Positions 1-13,359 are shown, numbered from the stretch's first letter. The stretch is DNA of 64,000 nt from Gossypium raimondii (GCF_025698545.1 NC_068572.1:2666001-2730000); one strand, 5' to 3'. The notes: a model not told the origin generated them from the letters alone. Translations and numbers: made by a program.

Positions 1-150
1 GAGGTTCAAGATTTTTGATTCAAGATTATGGTTCGAGGTTTAGGGTTTGGGATTCAAAGTTAAAGTTTTAAGTTTAATATTAGGAGTTCAAGGTTCTAGG
101 TTTAGAATTTAAGGTTTGAGTTTGAGGTTCAAGATTCTGGGTAAAAAATG
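1..150. repeat. degenerate short tandem repeat
   Basis: The first 150 bases repeat variants of GGTTCAAG, GGTTTAGGG and GATTCAAG every 10-14 bases. It looks like a decayed minisatellite, partly telomere-like in motif (TTTAGGG). It is cut by the window edge, so its full length is unknown. Confidence 0.4.
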
Positions 151-944
151 TACCAAAATTGCGTGAATGGAAAAAATTATTGAAATATCATTAAATAATT
201 AAAAATAGACCATAAATAATATGATGAGAAAAGTGTCATAAAATAATTTTTCTTATAAATCTTTTATACATTACAATTTCACATTTAAAAATTCCAAGTT
301 GATTTATGTTAAAAATTCTTAAATCCTATAAAGTATTTTTATCATTATTATCTATATAACTCTATAATTTAAATCAAATGATTTTGTTTTTATTATTATC
401 CCTTTATTTATTTTGACATTGATAAATCTCATATATTATAAAATATCTTTATCATAATTATCTGTTAAAATCGTTATTACCTATTAGATCATATATATTT
501 TTAAAAATAGATCATAATTTAATTTTTAAATCATAGTTATCTTTTAATTCTAATTACCTACTAATAACTCTCTCTATATATATATTATGTACCATGATTT
601 TTATTCTCAATTTACAGTTTTCATTTTCAAAAGTACATTTAAAAAATATTACTAATATTTTCGTTTTTTAAAGAATTTTGTTTGTATGTTTTAACCTATG
701 GTATTTTTAAAACTATTCACTTAATTTATTACATTTATTTATATGTTTTTACTACAATATTATGTTTACTCAATTTTGAATTCAATGTGCTTTAAAAAAA
801 AATCCCCACTTAAAAATTGCTTGAAATTTATAAAAGTAAAAAATTGAGACAAAATTCGATAGTTAAATCATGTTAATATTTTTTATTTTAAACTCTTATT
901 TTATTATAAATTTTGTTACTATTTTAGGAATATTTACTTATTAA

Positions 945-1083
945 GGGTGGGTTTGGATGGGCGATTGAGTGCGGTGCGGTGCGTTTAGTTTACTTTTTGT
1001 CTCACGCTACAGTATCTAATCTCACCGCTACTGCTATTTTTACACTAATAATAAGTAAACGCACCGCCCATCCAAACTCACCC
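945..1083. mobile_element. PIF/Harbinger-type (Tourist-like) MITE, copy 1
   Basis: A 139 bp non-coding element with terminal inverted repeats (GGGTGGGTTTGGATGGGCG at the left, its near-complement at the right) flanked by the 3 bp direct repeat TAA. The TIR style and a TAA/TTA target duplication are typical of PIF/Harbinger MITEs. Two related copies lie at 13413-13552 and 62398-62527. Confidence 0.8.
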
Positions 1084-1892
1084 TAAGTTGCACATGTATT
1101 TTCAATTTGTTAATAAATATTTATTTTAATATTTTTAACATTTTTAATGTGTTATTTTTTAAAAAATTATATAAAAGAATTTAATAAAAACAAGCCGAGC
1201 CTAAGCTTTAACATTTTTATCAAAATTAAACTTGAACAAAAATTTAAATCTATTTTTCAAGTCGAACCAGACTTGAGCCTAAAAACAGGCATAAAATTTT
1301 AATTGTGGCCCAAAACAATGGACACCCCCCACACAGTATTTATTAGTAATTGAATGATTTTGTAGTGTTCAAGTATAATTGTGTTTGCTTGGACACATGC
1401 TGTGCATTGCAGATTCTTTCTTCTGAGAAGCAAGAGCAAATCACCATCACGCACGCTACTACCAAACAATTCTCACATTTCAATCTCACAAGGCAGCATG
1501 GATTTCTTACAATATTGATGTGCATTGTTGCCATTAAAGACTAGCCTACAAATCAATAGTAGCCATCATTTTAAAATTTAGCTTCAATTGCGGAACACTT
1601 GAGAGTAATCCTAGTCCCTCCCTACCTCATAAAGTCTACCAACTTTGGTCATTACAACCCCCACCCCCCAAAAAAAGAATCAGAAAAGAGGAAGGCCTGC
1701 ATTTATAAAGTTCAAGAATATCAAAATTCAAACACAAATATTATATTGTTCAACATTACACAACAACCCACTAGTTGACATTCAAACTAAAAAGTTCAAA
1801 AACTAATACAATCTTGAATGTCCTGTAAAAAGATAAAAAGTAGCAAAGAGGAGATTCTATCATGATATATAAAAGCTCACATAACAAAATTT
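1084..1892. other. intergenic, no gene seen
   Basis: AT-rich spacer. Around 1190-1320 is a stretch rich in GAGCC/AAGCTT motifs that resembles dispersed plant repeats. Short open frames at 1343-1544 match nothing I know. The 3' end of the ribosomal protein gene lies at the right edge. Confidence 0.4.
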
Positions 1893-3382
1893 TTAGGCAG
1901 CTCCCTTCCCCTTCTTTCTCTGGATCTTCTTCATGTAGAATTCCAGCTCTTTGCCTTCCAAGATATACCTGTCCAACCCATTCAACCTCGCATTAGAATA
2001 AGAATGATAATAGTTACAATGATAAGCTAGTTGCATAGTGAAAGGGGAGAGGTTTAAGGAATATATTTTAAGGCTTTTTTGTAAGAGAAGTTTCGAGTCA
2101 ACGACGTACCCATCAGCACGGCCACACTGACCAGGCCTTGAAGAGATACAAGCCAACAAACGACCACTTGCGAATTGATCCTCGATATGTGGATCTAGCT
2201 TGCGATTCTGTTGACGTTTCTCCATCTTCCTCAAGACATGGTTGCTCTTCTTCACCTCCTCAGTGCCAGTTTCACCTTCCTGTAAACAAGAAATGCCATC
2301 ATTTGAGGATTTAAAGAACCAGACACAGAAGGCTAAGCAAATAATTGCAACTAAAACAATTAACTCATCACATAGGAGCTGATCTATTGAAATAGTGCCC
2401 ATGTGATTATAGCATAAAAAGTATTCGCACTACCTCTCCTTCTTTCTTGGCTGCTGTTTTTTTCTTGCGACCAATGTCGACACCATAGTGCTGGAGATAC
2501 CACTGCTTGAATGGTGCAGCATCAACTTGAACAATAGCACTCTTAACCAGAGTTTGAGTACGAACCAACTCATTGTTGGATGCATTGTACACCACATCCA
2601 AAATTCTGGTCTTACGAGTCACGGCCTCACTTCCCCACGAGTAGTTTCCAGTGTCGAGCCTCAGAGCACGCCACTTGACATTTCCACCACGAACCCTAAT
2701 CCTCCTAACTGTCTTGTTGCTTGAAAGCTTTGTGTTTGCTGGTTGCCTTCCAAGCTCATACCTTAAAAAAATAAACCACCAAAATTTAGAAATATATATA
2801 TGAACATAAACTCAAAAACACCAAAAGAAACAACACTCTAAGAAAGAAAATAGGACAAGATCTATGGCATCTAAGCAAAAACTAATATGGCACAGCTTTT
2901 ACAATCATTAAATAAATAACATAGGTTTTAATCTTTGGTCACGGTATACGATTCGAATAAATATACAAAGAAAAAAAACCAAATAAAGGTAATAAAATTC
3001 CTCCAAAAATTCATGTGACAGAAAAATGAAGCTAAATCTGAAACGAGAGGCTAAAACCTGTATATTTGGTTAAGTAAATTACAAGGACTCTGCTTTTAGA
3101 ACATCCTAAATCAACTTTCTAAGATATCAAACAGAACAAAAAACAGATCAAGAAAAATCAAACATTTTTTTTTTTTGGGAAATAATGGGTTTGATTATTA
3201 CTTTCTCTTCTTCCTCCAAGCCTTCTTTTTACCTCCAGTGGCACGCCTCTTGTGCATCGAATCACGAGAGATACCTACCAAGAAAAAAAGATAATAAACC
3301 CATTTAAGCAATAAATTAAGCAGAAAATTACATGATTTAGAAGAGATTAGTGATGAGCTAGAGGAATTTCAGAATTACCCAT
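1893..3382 (-). CDS. RPS8: 40S ribosomal protein S8 (eS8)
   Basis: Structural protein of the cytosolic small ribosomal subunit. Five coding exons on the minus strand: 3379-3382 (only ATGG), 3202-3274, 2434-2761, 2110-2279 and 1893-1968. All introns are GT-AG. The model gives 216 residues, against a usual plant length near 220. It starts [20 protein letters not shown] and ends [10 protein letters not shown], and the basic N-terminus, the [20 protein letters not shown] core and the [11 protein letters not shown] segment are all present. The first intron interrupts codon 2, a layout seen in other plant ribosomal protein genes. No frame break or missing segment was found, so the gene should be functional. 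The upstream region carries telo-box and TGGGCC motifs. Identification is very secure; exon ends rest on splice signals plus protein continuity. Confidence 0.95.
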
Positions 3383-3460
3383 TTTGACTGCGGAAAAAGT
3401 TCAAGGGTTTTTTTTTTGGGGGGGGGGGTCTGTTGAAGCAAATCCCAGAAGAGACTGAAG

Positions 3461-3620
3461 CTAGGGTTTGAGAGGCAGTACAGCCATAGGCGGAGATTTG
3501 AAGCTTTGCAATACACAAAAACCCTAGTTTTTGTGAAATTACAGTAATGTCCATGTTGGGTTGGGTTGGGTTTATGTTGGGACAAAAGTAGTCAATAAGT
3601 ACATTATCTCTTTTGGGCCC
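3461..3620 (-). promoter_or_regulatory. RPS8 promoter with telo-box and site II motifs
   Basis: Telo-box AAACCCTA occurs at 3462-3469 (minus strand) and 3519-3526 (plus strand), and a TGGGCC site II core lies at 3614-3619. This pair is the known signature of plant ribosomal-protein and other translation-related promoters. A G-rich homopolymer at about 3419-3428 lies between the promoter and the start codon. Confidence 0.6.
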
Positions 3621-3639
3621 AACTAGAAAAAACATTTGG

Positions 3640-4566
3640 GTTCATGCTTTAGGCCTAACTTCTATAGGATAACTTTTTTTTTTAATTTAGTAGAGATTTT
3701 ATACAAAGAAAAACAACTGGCTAAAAATAAGTTTACTTAGAGATCAAAACTACTAATTAAATAATGTAAACACATGTGTATTGAATTTTAACTCGATTGT
3801 TATGGATATTATTATCAATTTAGAATGACGTGGGTTTGAGTATGTTAAAACTCATTATTCTCCTATTTACGGGTTGGGGAGAGGTTATTAGTAGTTCTAG
3901 GTATTGTATAAAGAAAAAACAGATATAATCGGAACCTATAATAAGATTAACAAAAACGTAATTAAATACAAACATGAACATGCATGTCGGATCAAATCTG
4001 ATAACATACAAAGACCTGAAGAAATGGCAAAACGGTCCAAAACAAAGCCCTAGAAAATCGAAGCCAACCACCATTGGAAAAAACTCCATCGGAGAGACCA
4101 AACTCTCAACCGTCAGGCAAGGCACCAAAGAGGGCAAGCCATCAACGCCAACATCTGACATTGTCGATGCCGGGAAACCAATGGAGAAGGTTATACCAGT
4201 CAATTTATTTTCGCCACAAAAAGAACATAAGATGGTCCCCAGCTGTAGGAACTGGTACTCGAGGACAAGGTGCAACAGTCGATTTGATTGTCAATCGCAC
4301 ATGTGACGGTGATACTGGAAGAGACCCCATCTCGATATAACAAAACGAGAGAGAGATGGTTTGTCGTTGTATCTATAATCTTCAGTTTGTTTAACTTAAG
4401 AGGTGGCAAAGATGTAGATATCAATGAGAGATTTTTTTAGGCTTACATGAAGATTTAGTCTCTCAATGTGTACTTTTTTTTTAATCTTATTTTTGTATTT
4501 AAATTAGATAAATGATTGTATAAAAAATGGGTGTCACGTCATCCTTATCATTTTCTAATTATTTCA
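3640..4566. other. intergenic with an unassigned open frame
   Basis: An open frame on the plus strand (3974-4306, 110 codons) is Lys/Pro/Ser-rich and could be a retrotransposon ORF1 or gag relic, but I cannot name it. No other gene signal. Confidence 0.25.
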
Positions 4567-5003
4567 GTTCTCGATGTTAATAATGTACAGTGGTCAAATA
4601 GGATCATTTTCTTTTCGAGACCTTTTACTATTTTTTCATCATGTGGGAGTTTGAATTAATTCTCGTTTATCTACTTCTATCAATATGGAGGGGAAAGGAA
4701 TGTCGATACTTTGCTACAAATTTTATTTTGTACACTGTAAGGGGTTTCGTTTTTCTATTAATAGGAGTTTTGGGTCTCGATTTATACGGTTCTAATGAAC
4801 CAACATTAAATTTTGAAACATTAGCTAATCAATCATATATCGCCGCACTTAAAATAATATTCTATATTGGATTTCTTATTGTTTTTGCTGTTAAATTACC
4901 GATTATACCCTTACATGCATACATGGTTCTCGGATACTCACAAGGAGGTCCATTACAATACTTGTATGCTTCTAGTCAGAATTTTATTAAAAATAGGAGC
5001 AAC
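4567..5003 (+). pseudogene. ndhD: nuclear copy of chloroplast ndhD, fragment 1
   Basis: A piece of the plastid NAD(P)H dehydrogenase subunit 4 gene inserted in nuclear DNA (NUPT). The part from [14 protein letters not shown] through [20 protein letters not shown] to [11 protein letters not shown] follows the transmembrane core of ndhD. It is truncated at both ends, and its reading frame is shifted before 4641 and disturbed near 4925, so it cannot make the subunit. The surroundings (nuclear genes and transposons) exclude that this is plastid DNA itself. A second, longer copy lies at 62668-63345. Confidence 0.85.
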
Positions 5004-5419
5004 AATTATGAGTCTATGTAAACCCCAGAGCATAAGTTGTTACACAATTATAGTTATCTAATGAGGTATTTTATCTATCTAGATATGATGTCCATAGGGA
5101 ATCAACAAAAAATTATCATGTTTCAATTTTTCATTGAATAGATTAAAATAAAAGAAAAGATAGAATTTTAATAAAGCACGCAATGTCTTATCTCCACTAG
5201 AACGTTATAACGAAATAAAATAAAGACATATATAAATAGAAATGCTATATTTAGCATGTTTAATAAATATAACCCTTTTCGTATGCAGTTCAATTATATT
5301 CTAAATATTTTACTAAAATTTTAAAAATTAAAAGTGGGTAAAAATCTATCTTCTCTGCAAATTGTTTTTTGAACAACGGAGTCCATGAAAAAATTAAGCT
5401 CTGGAAAATTAACTCTCTC

Positions 5420-5461
<42 letters not shown>

Positions 5462-6177
5462 GATTATTTTGTTTTTATCTCAACGGACAGATCAAATCAG
5501 AATTCCTTTCATTTTTCTGTTATTCAATCGAATTGGAATATGTAATATCATAATAATGGTAGAAATTGAAATTTTTATATTTTATATAAAACTCCAGTCG
5601 ACTAAATGGCATTTATCCATTCTTTTTCTGTGTTTATTTATTATAAATACAAATTAAAAATTTGAGTTAGAAGTTGTTTGTTTGGTGGCTAAAATGCCTA
5701 TTTTTATTTGTATATGTAATAATGTGTAGTTTCTATAAATAAAGTTTCAAACCTTCAAACATAAATAAATAAATTTTCAAATAGGGGTGAAATAAAAAAA
5801 ATTGAAAGGTGAGAATGAAATTATACATTTTACAATAGTAAAATGTAATTTTACCATTTTAATAACCTATATATTTATAATTTATAAAAAATTAAATTAA
5901 TTTTTATTGTTATTGAGGAAACCAAAATGTAATCTTACAATTTTTAATTTTAATTTATAAATTATAAAAGATTATAAATAAATAAAAATTATTTTAGGAC
6001 CGAACCCTACCGGTCTTACGACTTATACGATTTCAAAGCTATAAATAATGAATGTTTATAACCTTTTGAAGAAATTAAGTATTTATAGTACTTATAAATT
6101 ATTGCTTTCTTCTCATAACAATAATCATGATTAAATTGAATTAAAATTACTCTTTATTGCCATAATGATAGCATAGC
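5004..6177. other. intergenic AT-rich spacer
   Basis: No gene seen. It holds an AT microsatellite and, near 5790-6000, a decayed stretch like the 'fill' of the short hAT-type MITEs elsewhere in the window (ATTTTACCATTTTAATA motif). Confidence 0.35.
5423..5459. repeat. (AT)n microsatellite
   Basis: About 18 uninterrupted AT units. Confidence 0.95.
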
Positions 6178-6410
6178 TAGGGGGCTGGCAGGAGCCACGG
6201 TCTCCCTAAAATTTTTTATTTAGGTCATTTAAATTTTTGAAATTTTAAATTAGTAGAGGTAAAGTTACTTTTTACCATTAAAAATGATAAAAATTTGATT
6301 TAATCATTTAAAAATTATGCAGATATAAGTTATTAAAATGGTGAAATTTTATTTTACTATCGTAAAAATTATAATTTAATTTTGACTCTTCTAAACATAT
6401 TTTATAGCTT
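6178..6410. mobile_element. decayed MITE of the 31687-31938 family
   Basis: Begins TAGGGGGCTGGCAGGAGCC and runs through the same internal motifs (TACTATCGTAAAAATTATAA, ATCATTTAAAAATTAT) as the better-preserved element at 31687. The right end is unclear and no target duplication was found. Confidence 0.4.
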
Positions 6411-6844
6411 AGCCCATGAGTTTAATACATAATATAATTTTTTATTATAACATATATATATATATCCTTAAAAATACACATAATAATTTTCATTTTATTT
6501 AAAACTTACTTAAGAAATTTATTAAACTTCAAGATTAAGAAATAATTCTTAATTGATAATTATGAGTTAATTTTATTTCAATAAAATACCACATTAAAAC
6601 AAGTTTTAAAATAATATTTAAAATGATATAAGATAATTATTAATATTTTAAAAATATATAATATTAAATTTAATTGTAACATATAAATAATAAAAATTAT
6701 TTAGATATACAAAAACTTGGCCCAACAATTTCAACTCATTTATTTTTAATTTTATAGGAGAACCCAAAAAAGGAAACAATTTCAACTGAATTTACTGTGA
6801 AACTCCTCCCATTTTCATTGTAGAAATTAAAAAAGGAACTTCTT

Positions 6845-6850
6845 TTGACT
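6845..6850 (+). promoter_or_regulatory. W-box upstream of WRKY20
   Basis: TTGACT, the WRKY-binding core, lies 42 bp before the chosen start codon. WRKY genes are often auto- or cross-regulated through such sites. One short motif is weak evidence. Confidence 0.3.
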
Positions 6851-6891
6851 CTCGGCTCTTCACTGTATATATATATTTTTAGCTTTGGTTT

Positions 6892-9800
6892 ATGGTAATG
6901 GAGGAACAAATATTGGCTCCTTCTTCTTCTTTACCTACTCAGCACGTTCTATCGGGTTCGGCTGGTTCTGGTGGAGCTCGTTACAAGCTGGTGGCTCCGT
7001 CTAAGCTACCAATCTCAAGGTCGGCTTGTCTTACGACCCCACCTGGGCTTAGTCCTTCGTCTTTCTTGGAATCTCCTGTTCTTTTATCAGATGTTAAGGT
7101 TAGAGCTGTTTTTTTAAAATTTTTTTTTTGGATCGGATTTGGGTTATGTTTGTTTCCTGAGTAAATAGAGGAAAGTGGACTTCTTTTTGAAAATTCACTG
7201 TTGAAATTGAATTCTTTTCCTTTTTTAATAAAAAAACCCAAGATTTTTCCCTTTTTTTTTCTTTTAAGTGATTGCGGAATTCAGCAATGTGAGGCTTCAA
7301 GGATTTGATTGCTAATCTTTCAAAGTAGCTTTTTAGTTTTAGTGGGGAATTTTTTTTTCTTTTTTCTTTTCATATTGGGTTTGATTGGCTAGGCTTTTTT
7401 TGCATGATGTGATTTGGATTTAATTGTCAGCTAAAGAGATGCATAAGGAGAAAAATTATGGTTTTCTGCTGTATTTATTTGCCTTATTTTCTTATTTAAA
7501 ACTTAGATTCTGATGCTTTTGTTATTGCAATTATTAGATAAAATTATTAAATATGGCTCTTAGTGTCCATGGATATTTGTTTTATGAAAAGAGGAATTAG
7601 GCTTTTTTTTTTAATGAAATTAATGCAATTGTTGTTTTTCCTCATAATGAATCTTCCCCCTTTAGAATGTGGGAATTATGGAAAATTATATGAGTGCTAG
7701 ATAGGAGCAGTACAATATTGGTTTGAACTCGTGTTATATAAGTGCTAGATAGGAGCATTACAATATTGGTTTGAACTCGTGTTATTTAAGTGTCTGATAG
7801 GAGCTTTAATAATCAATGCCGGTGTTGAGGTCGAGTGGATTGATGGATCAATGCTTCTTTAAGGGCCGTTGTTTTGATTTATATCAAAGGATGAATGTTT
7901 TGTTTAATGTTTGATGCAAGGAGAAAATGAAATCAATCTATGTGTATGGTGCATGATCCTCAAATCCTCCAAATACTGAGTTCAAAGCTCACACCCGAAG
8001 ACGAGTAACATAGAAATGAATTAATGTAAGTTAGAAAAGACACGATTGCCTGTGACTTAATAGAGTATATGACATCACATATAGTTGAATTTGCGAAAGG
8101 AATATAAGTAGTGGAAGCTGAAGGAGTTGATAGGTGGTTTTTTCGGACTTGTTTTCGGCATAAGAGTAGGTTAACTCGATGAATATTTTATTGAACGGAT
8201 TTTGCTTTTATATATCTTTATTTGATTTGTTCTGGAATCTTTTCTTTTGTCCCCCTTATTTGTGCTGATGAGAATAATAGCTGGTTGTTGGTAAATGGAA
8301 GCAGATCGGTTATATAAAACCATATCGAGTTAAAAGGTTGTTGATTTGCATCTTGTTCTCCCAGGTGGAGCCTTCACCGACTACCGGTTCGCTGTTTAAG
8401 CCTCAACCAGTGCATGCCTGGGTTGCTTCTTCTACATATCCAGAATCTGTTGCGTGTTCTAATGCTTTTGATGAAAGAAATACCAGCTGCTTTGAGTTTA
8501 AAACCCATCCTATATCAAACATGGTAACTTCCTGATAAATGTTAATGGCTATTTCAGGATCCTTGGCACACGTAAAACTTAGCAGCCTGTTATAAGATCT
8601 TTCTCGTAAAGTTATTGAACACTGACATTGTTATCTAAGTTCATTATGTTCTGTTTGTTGATTGGTATAGCTGACTAACGTTTTTTGCTCGTTCAAGGCA
8701 TCTGCAGATTTAAACCATCAAAGAAGTGAACAGTCTCTGCACATTCAAGGTCAAAACGGGACTGTATTGTTCGATTCATCAGCTTCAGTTAAGAGTGAGA
8801 TGGCTGGCCTCTCGAATGAGTTGAGTCTCTCGGTGCCTGTTCATACAGCTACTTCTATGGTTAGTGTTCCTCCTGAAGTTGATGTTGAAGAGTTAAGTCA
8901 GATGGGAAACCCAAATATCGGGATTCAGTCGGGGCAGTCTGATCATAGAGTAGGTGGTCAATCCGTGTCATTTGATGATGGATACAACTGGAGGAAGTAC
9001 GGACAGAAACATGTTAAAGGAAGTGAATTTCCACGCAGTTATTACAAATGTACGCATCCTAATTGTGAAGTGAAAAAGCTATTTGAGCGAGCTCATGATG
9101 GTCAGATTATGGAGATAATATACAAAGGTACACATGATCATCCTAAGCCTCAACCTAGCTGTCGATATTCTTCGAGTAATATCGTCTCTGGCCAAAAAGA
9201 AAGATCTGACAAGCTCTCATCTTTGAATGGTAGAGATAGCATATATGGCCAGACAGTTCATAGCGTTGAGCCAAATAGTACTGCAGATCTATTGCCTGTC
9301 ACAGCTAATGATGATAACGTAGATGATGTTGACGATGATGATCCATTATCAAAGCGAAGGTACTTATTTTCCTATATAGAGACTTTAACTTCTTTTCCAT
9401 CTGGTTTTGTCTGCTTTGCTAAGTGAAACTATGAAACTACGAGCAGGAAGATGGATGGTGCAATCGATATCATTCCTGTGGTGAGACCAATACGGGAGCC
9501 CCGTGTTGTTGTTCAGACTCTGAGTGAAGTTGATATACTGGATGACGGGTATCGATGGCGCAAATATGGCCAAAAAGTAGTGAGAGGAAATCCTAATCCT
9601 AGGTACATATTGTAAAATCAATGATGATAGAACGCCATATATAGTAGTATTCATATCTTGTTTTGCATAAAGACTCATTGCCATTACTTCATTGTCGCTT
9701 GCGTTTGGATTTGTGTAGGAGTTACTATAAGTGCACAAATGCCGGTTGCCCTGTTAGAAAACACGTCGAGAGGGCATCTCATGATCCAAAAGCTGTTATA

Positions 9801-10211
9801 ACCACATACGAGGGAAAGCACAATCACAATGTACCTACTGCAAGGACCAATAGTCATGATACAACCGGACCAATACCCGTGAATGGACCTTCAAGGATTA
9901 GATCAGAAGATAATGGTGCCATAAGCCTTGATCTTGGTGTTGGGATTAGTTCTATTTCGGAAAATAGTTCAAACGAGCATCAGCAACTGCATTCTGAACT
10001 GGTCCAATGCCATCCGCAGACCGGTGGCTCTAGTTTCAAATTTGTTCAACCTCATCCAATGGCAGCATATTACAGTGTCCTAAACAGTAGCGACATGAAT
10101 CAGTATGGATCTAGAGAAAATCCAAACCAAGGTCCCGGCGTCGAAATTACACCCTTAAATCATTCTTATGCATTTCCACAGAGCATCGGAAGAATACTAA
10201 TGGGACCATAA
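6892..10211 (+). CDS. WRKY20: WRKY20-like group I WRKY transcription factor
   Basis: Nuclear DNA-binding regulator that recognises W-boxes (TTGAC). Exons: 6892-7098, 8365-8523, 8698-9359, 9447-9602 and 9719-10211. The model is 558 residues with GT-AG introns. Two WRKY domains make it group I: WRKYGQK at about residues 220-226 and 380-386, each followed by a C-X4-C zinc pair and a closing H-X-H (HDH, HNH). The intron inside the second domain, after the PNPR codons, is the conserved WRKY intron. The N-terminal [14 protein letters not shown] and [16 protein letters not shown] blocks are the Ser/Pro motif phosphorylated by MAP kinases in related factors. The [20 protein letters not shown] version of domain 1 and the C-terminal [10 protein letters not shown] and MNQYGSRE motifs point to WRKY20 rather than WRKY3, 4 or 33. 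A second ATG two codons downstream (6898) is an equally good start. Confidence 0.93.
7693..7804. repeat. 48 bp tandem repeat in WRKY20 intron 1
   Basis: Two full units and a partial third begin AGTGCTAGATAGGAGC or a variant at 7693, 7741 and 7789, an exact 48 bp period. Non-coding. Confidence 0.85.
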
Positions 10212-12026
10212 ATCCGTGAACAACAAAGGTGACGAGAAATAAAACGTGGACAGGATGCCATTTTTTCGATCTTTACGACTGGTAAAAGAGAAAAGTTAGG
10301 ATTGAATTCTGCAAATATGGATTGTTATATATATATATATATATTGCTTGAACTCTGAATTGATATTGTTAACTAGACCTACAAAATACTTTCTGATGGG
10401 AAATCACGATTTGTATAAATTACAGGGTTTGTACAAAAGTGGAAGTGATACATTACATGTATAATTTTTTCTTACAGGATCAAGTGTTGTAAAAACATGT
10501 TCTTGAATTGGAATTTGTAAGAAAATGTTCCTGTTCTTTTCTTGACCATTTGTCAAATCAAGGCTTCTCTACCAAGCATCTAGATAATAAAAAAATGATT
10601 GCTTTAGGTCTGTTCGAGAGCTTGAAATATCCAAATCATTTGACCAAATATATGAAGAATTAAATTCCAAGCAGTAATATCAGCTTCACAGGGGAGGAGA
10701 CCATTCATTCATGGCAATGATTCAGACAAGCTTTGCATCAAGCTACTTCCAAGACTCAAACCAAAGTCCAAAAACTATCTCAAAATTATACATGAATTTT
10801 GTCAAAATTTGAGATAATTTTGATTCAAAGATAGACATTTAAAGAAATGATTACAAATAAGTGAAGATTAGAAGCCACAGATCCACTTAAACCAGTTCTC
10901 ATTAGAGATCAGAACTAAGCCAGATTGTCTAAAGAGAAGCATTTTGCACCAAATCAAAGCTAAACCCCCACAAAAGATGGCGCCATGAATTTCCAGCTGA
11001 AATTTTCAAAGGATTCTACCAAACAAGAGAGGGGAATTGGAAAAGACTGACCAGAACTCATTAAAAGCTGAACCTTCAAAATCTGCAAACAGATCAGTGA
11101 TAAACCCTAGAAGAAGGCTGAGGTCCAAGCTTGAGATTACCCAAAGGCACCAAGATGCAGCTCTGATTGACTGAATTAAGAGAAGCATTTTCACTAATGA
11201 AAAAAAAGGGCAATTTTGCTTAGGCTTAAAAATACAATCATTTAGCATAAAAAAAAAAAACAAACTTTTTTCCAAGAAAATTCAGGGTATTCTGTTTTCC
11301 AAGTTTTAAAGACTTTTTGTCTTTTGTTTTGATGCGTTGAACAACAGAGATAGTGACAGGCAGATGACGGGGGACAAGGTTTTCCTGGTAAATATGCTTT
11401 TAAAAATATGGTAAAAAGGTTATCTAATCCCTTTTAGTTTTGATATTGAACAAATTGATCCTTTTTTAGAAAAGAGGAGCAATCTAGTCTTTCTTAATTT
11501 TGGAAGTGAGCAATTTAAGGATAATTTATCAGGATGATAACTTATTCCGTCAATTTGGTTTTAATTTTAAAAAAAATTAATAAATTTAGCCATCAACATT
11601 TACACATCTTCAATTTGGTCCTAATTCTAAATTTTTTGATATCCAATGAGGATTAAATTTGTTGATTTTTTAGAATCGGAACCAAAATGATAGAATTTGT
11701 AAATGTTGATAGTTAAATTTATTAGTATACCTATCAAACTGGGATAAATTGACAAATGAAAACAAACGCTATGATTAATTGTCCTTAATTGTTAAATGCA
11801 TCGAAAGCCACTTGTCCAAGTTCATTCCAAAAGTGATTTTTATTCATTTTTTGATAAATTTAATAACTCTTAAGAATTTTAAAATAATTTTATATTTCTA
11901 TAATTTTTTAAATATTTACTCACATCGATAAAATTTAATGATTAAACTTCGTCAATGTTAATGGATTCACTACATTTGTTCTTTGCTCCATAAATCAATT
12001 TATCTTTTGATTAACTATATATATAA
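10212..12026. other. WRKY20 3' region and intergenic spacer
   Basis: Contains the WRKY20 3' UTR (an AT microsatellite at 10327-10344) and then unassigned sequence. 10600-11300 is less AT-rich and purine-rich but has no long frame or recognisable domain. Confidence 0.35.
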
Positions 12027-12469
12027 AGGTAAAATTCACCCATGGTCACTTTAAAATAGGGTTTATCTTATTTTATAACTCTAATTTTTTTCTCAATTTA
12101 GTCAGTCTAATTAAGATAAGTGTTTAAATTAGTCATTGCCGTTAAAAATTCCGTTAGTCCACTGACATATTTTTGACGTGATACATTAGCCCATTGAGTG
12201 ATTAACACGTGACTTTTTTTTAACTTTTGACTAAAACTATAGAACTCTTTATAATTAGCCAAAACTCTTTGCTTTTATCTTTTGTTTTTTTCTCTTCTCA
12301 CGGTTTTCCTAAATGACACATTTAGAGTCTCATTTATAGCTCAAGGATAAGTTTCTTGGGGTGATTCTTTATTAATCTAAGCTGAAATTAACAATCCATG
12401 TTGCTCCATGAAAATCGTATCGATGAGTTCTGAATGAGAAATTTTTTAATATGATGTTTTCCAATTTAT

Positions 12470-12900
12470 TCAAGTCTTAACAATTATCAAAGATACAAAA
12501 TTCATTACCATAAGCAGCCAAGTCCACATGATTTTTCTCCTCTGCAACCTCCGTAGCATCTTATGTTCCTGTAAGGTGAGCATCAAATAATCTTTATGAT
12601 TGATAGAGACCACCAGGGGGTGATGCTTCCAGTGAAATTGGTCTTTCCTTCTAGTCACAACCCTTTCCAAGGTTTTATTGGTGCTCCAAATGCGGCACAT
12701 GAACCACTATTTTGTGATGGTTAACTTTAGCATATCTTGCCATGTCCTTAATGTAGTTACAGTTTTGTCCTGCTCTTCAAAACAATAGGATTTAGAGAAT
12801 ACAAGGTGCTGCTCCTCAACATTGATGGGAACTGCTGCCTTACATCCATTAGCACCATAGTTCTAGCTTGACGCTTTGTAGGAGGCATTATTTAATCTGC
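12470..12900 (-). pseudogene. possible captured gene fragment inside the MULE
   Basis: On the minus strand this stretch has gene-like base composition and short open frames interrupted by stops, including one of 76 codons at 12470-12700. No domain recognised. Its position inside a transposase-less MULE suggests capture; it may equally be a relic of the element's own sequence. Confidence 0.25.
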
Positions 12901-13354
12901 CTCTGGCTAGATGTGTGATTTATGAGGGGGTGGTACGTATATCCATGAATCGCTCTGTTTGGGTTTAAGCTGAGCCAATTTTCGTCCCAGCCTTTCTCAT
13001 TTTTCAGCTCCGTTTCTCTGTTACCCTACTTCAGTTTCGGCTCAAGAAGTTGGTAATGTCAAAAACAGAGTATTTTATCTTTTATTTTATTCTTTTTGCA
13101 TTGCTTACATTATATATATATATATATGAAAATGAAATGAATTGGAGAGGATGAGAGGGAAAAAAAAAGGGGCCAAAACAATGGGGAGATCTTAAGAAAG
13201 AAGGGGCTGCTTGCAAAAATGGAGATTTACAGTCCCCAATCGATTTGTCAAATCATAGAGTGAAAGTAATAAAGAAAACTGGAAGATATACAAGCCTTCT
13301 CATTTAATTATAAAAAAACAGAGGCCAAGGTATTTCTGTAAGAACTTAAGCAAT

Positions 13355-13359
<5 letters not shown>

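Noticed and set aside
3820..4275. 151-codon minus-strand frame with a hydrophobic C-terminus
   Set aside because: Overlaps another frame, has no known domain and no supporting splice or promoter context.
4567..5003. Mitochondrial nad4 as the source
   Set aside because: The [12 protein letters not shown] and [14 protein letters not shown] blocks fit plastid ndhD better than nad4.
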